Assembly: GCA_035621215.1 (NCBI GenBank)
Contig: CP141729.1
Location: forward strand, 2,440,944-2,504,943
Length of the DNA stretch: 64,000 nt
Direction of reading: 5' to 3'
DNA from: Oscillospiraceae bacterium MB08-C2-2
GTDB lineage: Bacteria > Bacillota > Clostridia > Oscillospirales > Ruminococcaceae
Positions 60,329-64,000 of this stretch are shown here, piece by piece. The translations under genes were made by a program, and so were the position numbers. The notes beneath the pieces were generated by a model, which saw nothing but the letters and a program-made list of their open reading frames with translations, did no database searches and was not told the DNA's origin. Numbering within the stretch: position 1 is the stretch's first letter; every line of letters starts with the position of its first letter.

Positions 60329-61456
60329 ATGAAAAAAGCGCTGCGAGCCGTTGGCTCCTATTTTCGAATAACAGACCGGTGGCTTTTGTTCTTTTGGGTA
60401 ACGGCCTCCGGCTTATCCATGCTGTTTTTAGCGGGGATCTATAATTCCAATATGGTGAGTTCCTCCACACTGGTCACACAGGGTGCCGGGATTCTGCTGG
60501 GTCTTACAGCGGCTATAGTGATTTCTAAGTTGGATTATCACCTGCTGCTCAAGCTGTGGAAGCTTTATTTGCCCCTTTGCTTGTTTCTGATTCTGCTGAC
60601 AGCTCTTGTGGGTACAGTCCGTGGGGATAATCAGGCATGGCTGATGATTCCCATTGGTGGAGGCAGAGAGGTTTCTCTCCAGCCTTCAGAGCTGTTAAAG
60701 ATCTCGTTCATCACCACCTTTTCCATGCATTTGGCTAAGGTGAAGGATCAGCTCAACAAACCGCTGAATTTGCTGCTTCTTTGTGCCCATGGGGGAATCC
60801 ACATTCTGCTGATTCATTTGCAAGGGGATGATGGTTCCGCCCTAATCTTCGTGTTTATATTTGTCATTATGTTGTTTGTGGCCGGTATTGGCTATCGATA
60901 CATTTTGGGCGCAGTGGTGGCACTGGCGGTGATAGCACCTGTTTTCTGGTTTAAAATAATGAAACCGGATCAAAAAATGAGGGTTCTTTCAGTTCTTTAC
61001 CCGGAGCAGGCCAGCGCCGATTATCTTTATCAGCAGCTGCGGGGGCGGATGTCTCTTGGCTCGGGCGGTGTGCAGGGTACCGGTATTTTCGCAGGCAAGC
61101 ACTTGCCTGTGCCAGAAATCTATAACGATTTTATCTTTTCTTTCATTGGGGAATCCGCCGGTTTTATCGGGTGCCTTGGGGTAATCGCTCTGCTCACGGC
61201 TATTTGCCTGAAAATCCTTTACAACAGCAGCATTGCCAGTGATGATACAGGCCGCTTTATTTGCGTAGGTGTGGCGGCTATGATTTTAGGGCAGATGATC
61301 ATCAATTTGGGGATGTGCCTGAGCCTGCTGCCGGTGATTGGGGTTACCCTGCCCTTGTTCTCTGCTGGCGGCACCTCGGTGGTTACTCTGTATCTGGGGC
61401 TGGGACTGGTGCTCAGCGTTTATTGCGGCCGACGAACCGGCCTGTTCTCGGAGTAA
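60329..61456 (+). CDS. SEDS-family protein (FtsW/RodA/SpoVE-like)
   Basis: 375 residues with about ten membrane helices. Family features: WLMIPIGGGREVSLQPSELLKISFI, then HLQGDDGSALIF with the likely catalytic Asp, and the C-terminal NLGMCLSLLPVIGVTLPLFSAGGTS. These proteins polymerise lipid II together with a class B penicillin-binding protein. No such partner is adjacent, and ParSPSEL motif is conserved. Whether it acts in division, elongation or sporulation cannot be decided. The short linker between helices 8 and 9 looks like RodA. Confidence 0.9.
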   Translation: MKKALRAVGSYFRITDRWLLFFWVTASGLSMLFLAGIYNSNMVSSSTLVTQGAGILLGLTAAIVISKLDYHLLLKLWKLYLPLCLFLILLTALVGTVRGDNQAWLMIPIGGGREVSLQPSELLKISFITTFSMHLAKVKDQLNKPLNLLLLCAHGGIHILLIHLQGDDGSALIFVFIFVIMLFVAGIGYRYILGAVVALAVIAPVFWFKIMKPDQKMRVLSVLYPEQASADYLYQQLRGRMSLGSGGVQGTGIFAGKHLPVPEIYNDFIFSFIGESAGFIGCLGVIALLTAICLKILYNSSIASDDTGRFICVGVAAMILGQMIINLGMCLSLLPVIGVTLPLFSAGGTSVVTLYLGLGLVLSVYCGRRTGLFSE

Positions 61457-61486
61457 TAACCTTTCTTTGATAAAGGAAAGTCTATA

Positions 61487-61531
61487 AATAAAAAACCACG
61501 CTGCTTCAATGAAAAGCAGCGTGGTTTTTTG
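61487..61531 (+). terminator. Bidirectional terminator between SEDS gene and PLP enzyme
   Basis: AAAAAACCACGCTGCTT and AAGCAGCGTGGTTTTTT, 16-bp stem with loop CAATGAA-type and U runs on both sides. The two neighbouring genes converge here. Confidence 0.92.
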
Positions 61532-61549
61532 CTCGATAGGAGATTCCGT

Positions 61550-62812
61550 TTATAGGCTTGCCAGCCCTGCCTCCAGCATGGACTGTGCCGCCAGCAGCAC
61601 ACCGATTTTACCGGAGGGATAGGTCAGCCCCCCCTGCATCCAAGCGGCGTAAGGCTCCCGCATGGGGCCATCGGCAGAAAGCTCGATAGAAGCCCCCATA
61701 TGGAAGGCCCCAGCGGCCATAATCACCGGGCTGTCATAGCCGGGCATATCCCAAGCCTCAGGGGTTACAAAGGCATCAATGGGCGCACCCAGCTGGATTC
61801 CCCGGCAAAAGGCCGAAAGGCCCTGGGGTGACCCGGTCACAACGGTTTGAATGATATCCGCTCTCGGTTCGCCTGCTTCGGGCAGAACCCGGTAGCCCAG
61901 CGCCTGCATCATCCCGGCGGCCAGCACCGCCGTTTTCAAAGCGGAGGCCACCACGGTAGGCGCAAAGAACAGCCCCATGTACATATTCTTGCTTTCCCCC
62001 AGCGAGCAGCCCACCTCCCGGCCCACGCCGGGGGAGGTCATGCGGTGGGCGCAAAGCTCCACCAAATCGTGGCGGCCTGCAATATAGCCCCCGGTCTGGG
62101 CGATGCCGCCTCCGGGGTTTTTGATGAGAGAGCCCATCATCAGATCGGCCCCCACCATAGTCGGTTCGATGGTCTGGACAAATTCGCCGTAGCAGTTATC
62201 CACCACCACTAAGGCCGCCGGGTTGGCCGCCTTGACCGCCTTGGCAATCTTTTCAATTTCCTCCACAAAGAGGGAAGGGCGCAGGGTATAGCCCCGGGAA
62301 CGCTGGATATAGGCCATCTTTACACCCTTGACAGCTTCAGGAATAGCGGCAAAATCCACCGAACCATCCTCCAGAAGCTCCAGCTGGCGGTAGTGGATGC
62401 CAAACTCCTTGAGAGAGCCTACATTTTCCCCGGTGAGCACTGCATCCAGTGTGTCGTAGGGCTTGCCGGTGAGAGAAAGCATCACATCCCCCGGACGCAG
62501 AACCCCAAACAGGGCTGTGGCAATGGCGTTGGTGCCGGAGACAAAGTTGTGGCGGATGATGCTGTCTTCCGCCCCCATGAGCTGGGCAAAAACCTTTTCC
62601 AGCGTATCCCGGCCCCGGTCGCCGTAGCCGTAGCCGGTGGTTCCCGCAAAATGGCTTTCGCTGACCCGGTGGTCGGAAAAAGCCTTTTGCACCTTCCAGC
62701 TGTTATACTGGGCGATGCGATCGATGCGGTCAAAGCTTTCCCGCTGTTCCTGTTCCACCCTTTGGACCAAAGCCTCCAGAGCGGGGTCTATGTTAAAAAA
62801 ATCCTGTTTCAT
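61550..62812 (-). CDS. PLP-dependent enzyme, methionine gamma-lyase family (aluminium-resistance type)
   Basis: 420 residues from the ATG at 62812 with AAGAAGGAA upstream. Fold-type I enzyme: GTTGYGYGDRGRDTLEKVFA at the N terminus, RHNFVSGTNAI, VVVDNCYGEFVQT (Asp that binds the pyridine ring) and SLIKNPGGGIA with the PLP Lys. The family is annotated as YnbB/aluminium resistance or methionine gamma-lyase; the true substrate is open. It is followed in the reading direction by a terminator. Confidence 0.92.
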   Translation of the reverse strand: MKQDFFNIDPALEALVQRVEQEQRESFDRIDRIAQYNSWKVQKAFSDHRVSESHFAGTTGYGYGDRGRDTLEKVFAQLMGAEDSIIRHNFVSGTNAIATALFGVLRPGDVMLSLTGKPYDTLDAVLTGENVGSLKEFGIHYRQLELLEDGSVDFAAIPEAVKGVKMAYIQRSRGYTLRPSLFVEEIEKIAKAVKAANPAALVVVDNCYGEFVQTIEPTMVGADLMMGSLIKNPGGGIAQTGGYIAGRHDLVELCAHRMTSPGVGREVGCSLGESKNMYMGLFFAPTVVASALKTAVLAAGMMQALGYRVLPEAGEPRADIIQTVVTGSPQGLSAFCRGIQLGAPIDAFVTPEAWDMPGYDSPVIMAAGAFHMGASIELSADGPMREPYAAWMQGGLTYPSGKIGVLLAAQSMLEAGLASL

Positions 62813-62946
62813 TTTGAGGTTCCTTCTTTTGTATTTGCCTTTGAGGCGGCCAGTTCTGTGCTTTCCGCAACCAGTGGGCATTACTCACTTCTTTTATCCA
62901 GCAAAGCGGGCTGAAAGATTGGCCGTATGTATCCAAGAGCGCCAGC

Positions 62947-63738
62947 TTATGCCTTTTCAAAATGCTGGTGGCCCCAATTCCCGGTTTCCACAAAGCCCAT
63001 GCGGCCATAATAGGTGCTGAGGCTTTCCTCCCGGCAGAAAAGGGTAGGGGTCAGGCCCCTTTCCAGCAGGCGATCCACCAGACATTGGGTAATGATTCGC
63101 CCATAGCCCTTGCCTTGACTGCCCGGCAGAGTAGCGATGGAAGCAATCACGCCCACCCCTACCCCTGTTGAATAAATACCGCCTGTGGCCACCGGGATAT
63201 GCCCTTTATTGAGAGTACAGCAAACCGCCTGCCCGGAGCGAACAAGCCGGGTGGTGTAGGATAGCCACAGATCAAAGGGGTTGTGCTCGGCAAAGTGGGG
63301 GTTGGCATCCCGGATAATGCGGTAAACATCCCGCAGGGCAGGCGCAAAATCAATGCCCCTTGTATTGGCACCGGTCATGCCGCCCCGATAAGCCATAGCG
63401 GGGGAAGTGAAAAGCTCGCCTCCCATACGGGTTTCCAGTGCACAGGCCGTGTGCAGGGAGCCGAATACGAAGCGCAGACCGGACATTTGAGCAAACTCGG
63501 CCAGCTCGTCGTAATCCAGTGCCGGGCCGGCAGAAAGGTTGCCTCCCCCCTCAAAGATACCCAAGGCCCCGGTGGGTGTTCCATCAGCCCCTTGGAGCAC
63601 ATAGGCTTTATAAAGAGGGCCGTTTCCACCATATGCCTTTAAAAGTGTGAGAATTTTGGAGCCCACTGCCGGGTCAAAGGAGCAGCCCTTTTCCAGCAGA
63701 GCCTCCATGCCCTCTCCGGGGAGGAAGAATCGAATCAT
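62947..63738 (-). CDS. GNAT family acetyltransferase
   Basis: 263 residues. The C-terminal third is a GNAT domain (GVGVIASIATLPGSQGKGYGR is the acetyl-CoA loop, then LTPTLFCREESLSTYYGRMGF). The N-terminal half with GGGNLSAGPAL has no match I can name. Its start overlaps the M42 peptidase stop, and it may be one unit with it. Substrate unknown. Confidence 0.85.
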   Translation of the reverse strand: MIRFFLPGEGMEALLEKGCSFDPAVGSKILTLLKAYGGNGPLYKAYVLQGADGTPTGALGIFEGGGNLSAGPALDYDELAEFAQMSGLRFVFGSLHTACALETRMGGELFTSPAMAYRGGMTGANTRGIDFAPALRDVYRIIRDANPHFAEHNPFDLWLSYTTRLVRSGQAVCCTLNKGHIPVATGGIYSTGVGVGVIASIATLPGSQGKGYGRIITQCLVDRLLERGLTPTLFCREESLSTYYGRMGFVETGNWGHQHFEKA

Positions 63739-64000
63739 GAATCGGCCAGCTCCTTTACCAGTGCACGGAGTAGGGTCAGAGTATGCTCCATATCGCTGAC
63801 CTGCAACAGATTGGAGGGAGAGTGGAGATACCGGCAGGGCAGGCTGACGCCCAGCACCTTGGCTCCGGCTCCCGCCGTTTGGAGAGAGCGGGATTCGTTG
63901 CCGCCGAATACCCCTTCCTTGGATTGGTAGGGAATTCCCAGACCCTCAGCGGTCTTGCAGGAAAGGCGATACATTTCCATATCATAAACCGTGCCTCTGT
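63735..64000 (-). CDS. M42-family aminopeptidase, C-terminal part (cut by window edge)
   Basis: About 88 residues are visible; the rest lies beyond base 64000. The end GLGIPYQ, then GAKVLGVSLPCRYLHSPSNLLQVSDME, is the conserved C terminus of M42 glutamyl/deblocking aminopeptidases, where the His belongs to the metal site. The stretch before it (GGNESRSLQTAG) stands where other members have TDA. The stop overlaps the GNAT start. Confidence 0.85.
   Translation of the reverse strand, partial: RGTVYDMEMYRLSCKTAEGLGIPYQSKEGVFGGNESRSLQTAGAGAKVLGVSLPCRYLHSPSNLLQVSDMEHTLTLLRALVKELADS

Overview
The window is a stretch of chromosome from a low-to-moderate G+C Gram-positive bacterium, most likely a clostridium of the Ruminococcaceae/Oscillospiraceae type. 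The signs are the gene order yicC-remA-gmk-rpoZ-priA-def-fmt-...-rsmB-rlmN-stp-prkC-rsgA-thiN, a RemA regulator, a PASTA kinase, FabK instead of FabI, many lipoproteins, strong GGAGG ribosome sites and frequent TTG or GTG starts. I found no rRNA, tRNA or CRISPR array.

Layout. 1-3083: a YfhO-type membrane protein (cut by the window edge) and its GT2 partner. 3278-5564: two lipoproteins and a pentapeptide-repeat protein, all on the minus strand. 5672-10487: minus-strand glycolytic run pgk, tpiA, gpmI, with about 1 kb of tandem repeats between tpiA and gpmI. 10876-12263: DegV protein and TrmL. 12671-21783: a compact phage-type cluster with terminase, portal, protease, capsid, connectors, tail tube, baseplate hub and spike, but no integrase, lysis genes, tape measure or tail fibres. 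22012-38711: the conserved information-processing and cell-wall-signalling cluster, interrupted after fmt by three accessory genes (a phosphatase-like protein lacking its catalytic His, a subtilase-like lipoprotein and a VOC protein). coaBC and rpe, often found in this cluster, are absent. 39226-49658: fatty-acid synthesis, with fabD-aroK on the minus strand and fabH-fabK-fabG-fabF-accB-fabZ-accC-accD-accA-acpP on the plus strand. 49786-54044: an XRE regulator with a divergent 52-residue protein, a stand-alone AraC domain, a YcxB-like membrane protein and an EF-G paralogue. 54619-61456: a lipoprotein and two-component system, DUF1385 protein, PrmC and a SEDS protein. 61550-64000: a PLP enzyme of the methionine gamma-lyase type, a GNAT protein and the end of an M42 peptidase.

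The most unusual content is in the intergenic DNA. At two loci (10524-10687 and 36965-37127) there are two tandem modules of about 73-84 bases. In each, an outer stem of 6-8 bp encloses three hairpins. The four modules differ in sequence but share this architecture, and each pair ends about 35 bases before a start codon (pgk, rsgA). This looks like a structured 5' leader element, and I know of no named family that fits. In addition, two dispersed repeat families (A, about 300 bp; B, about 90 bp) and a recurring pair of competing hairpins lie between genes throughout the window. The phage-type cluster may be a remnant prophage or a domesticated particle. The sequence alone does not decide between these.
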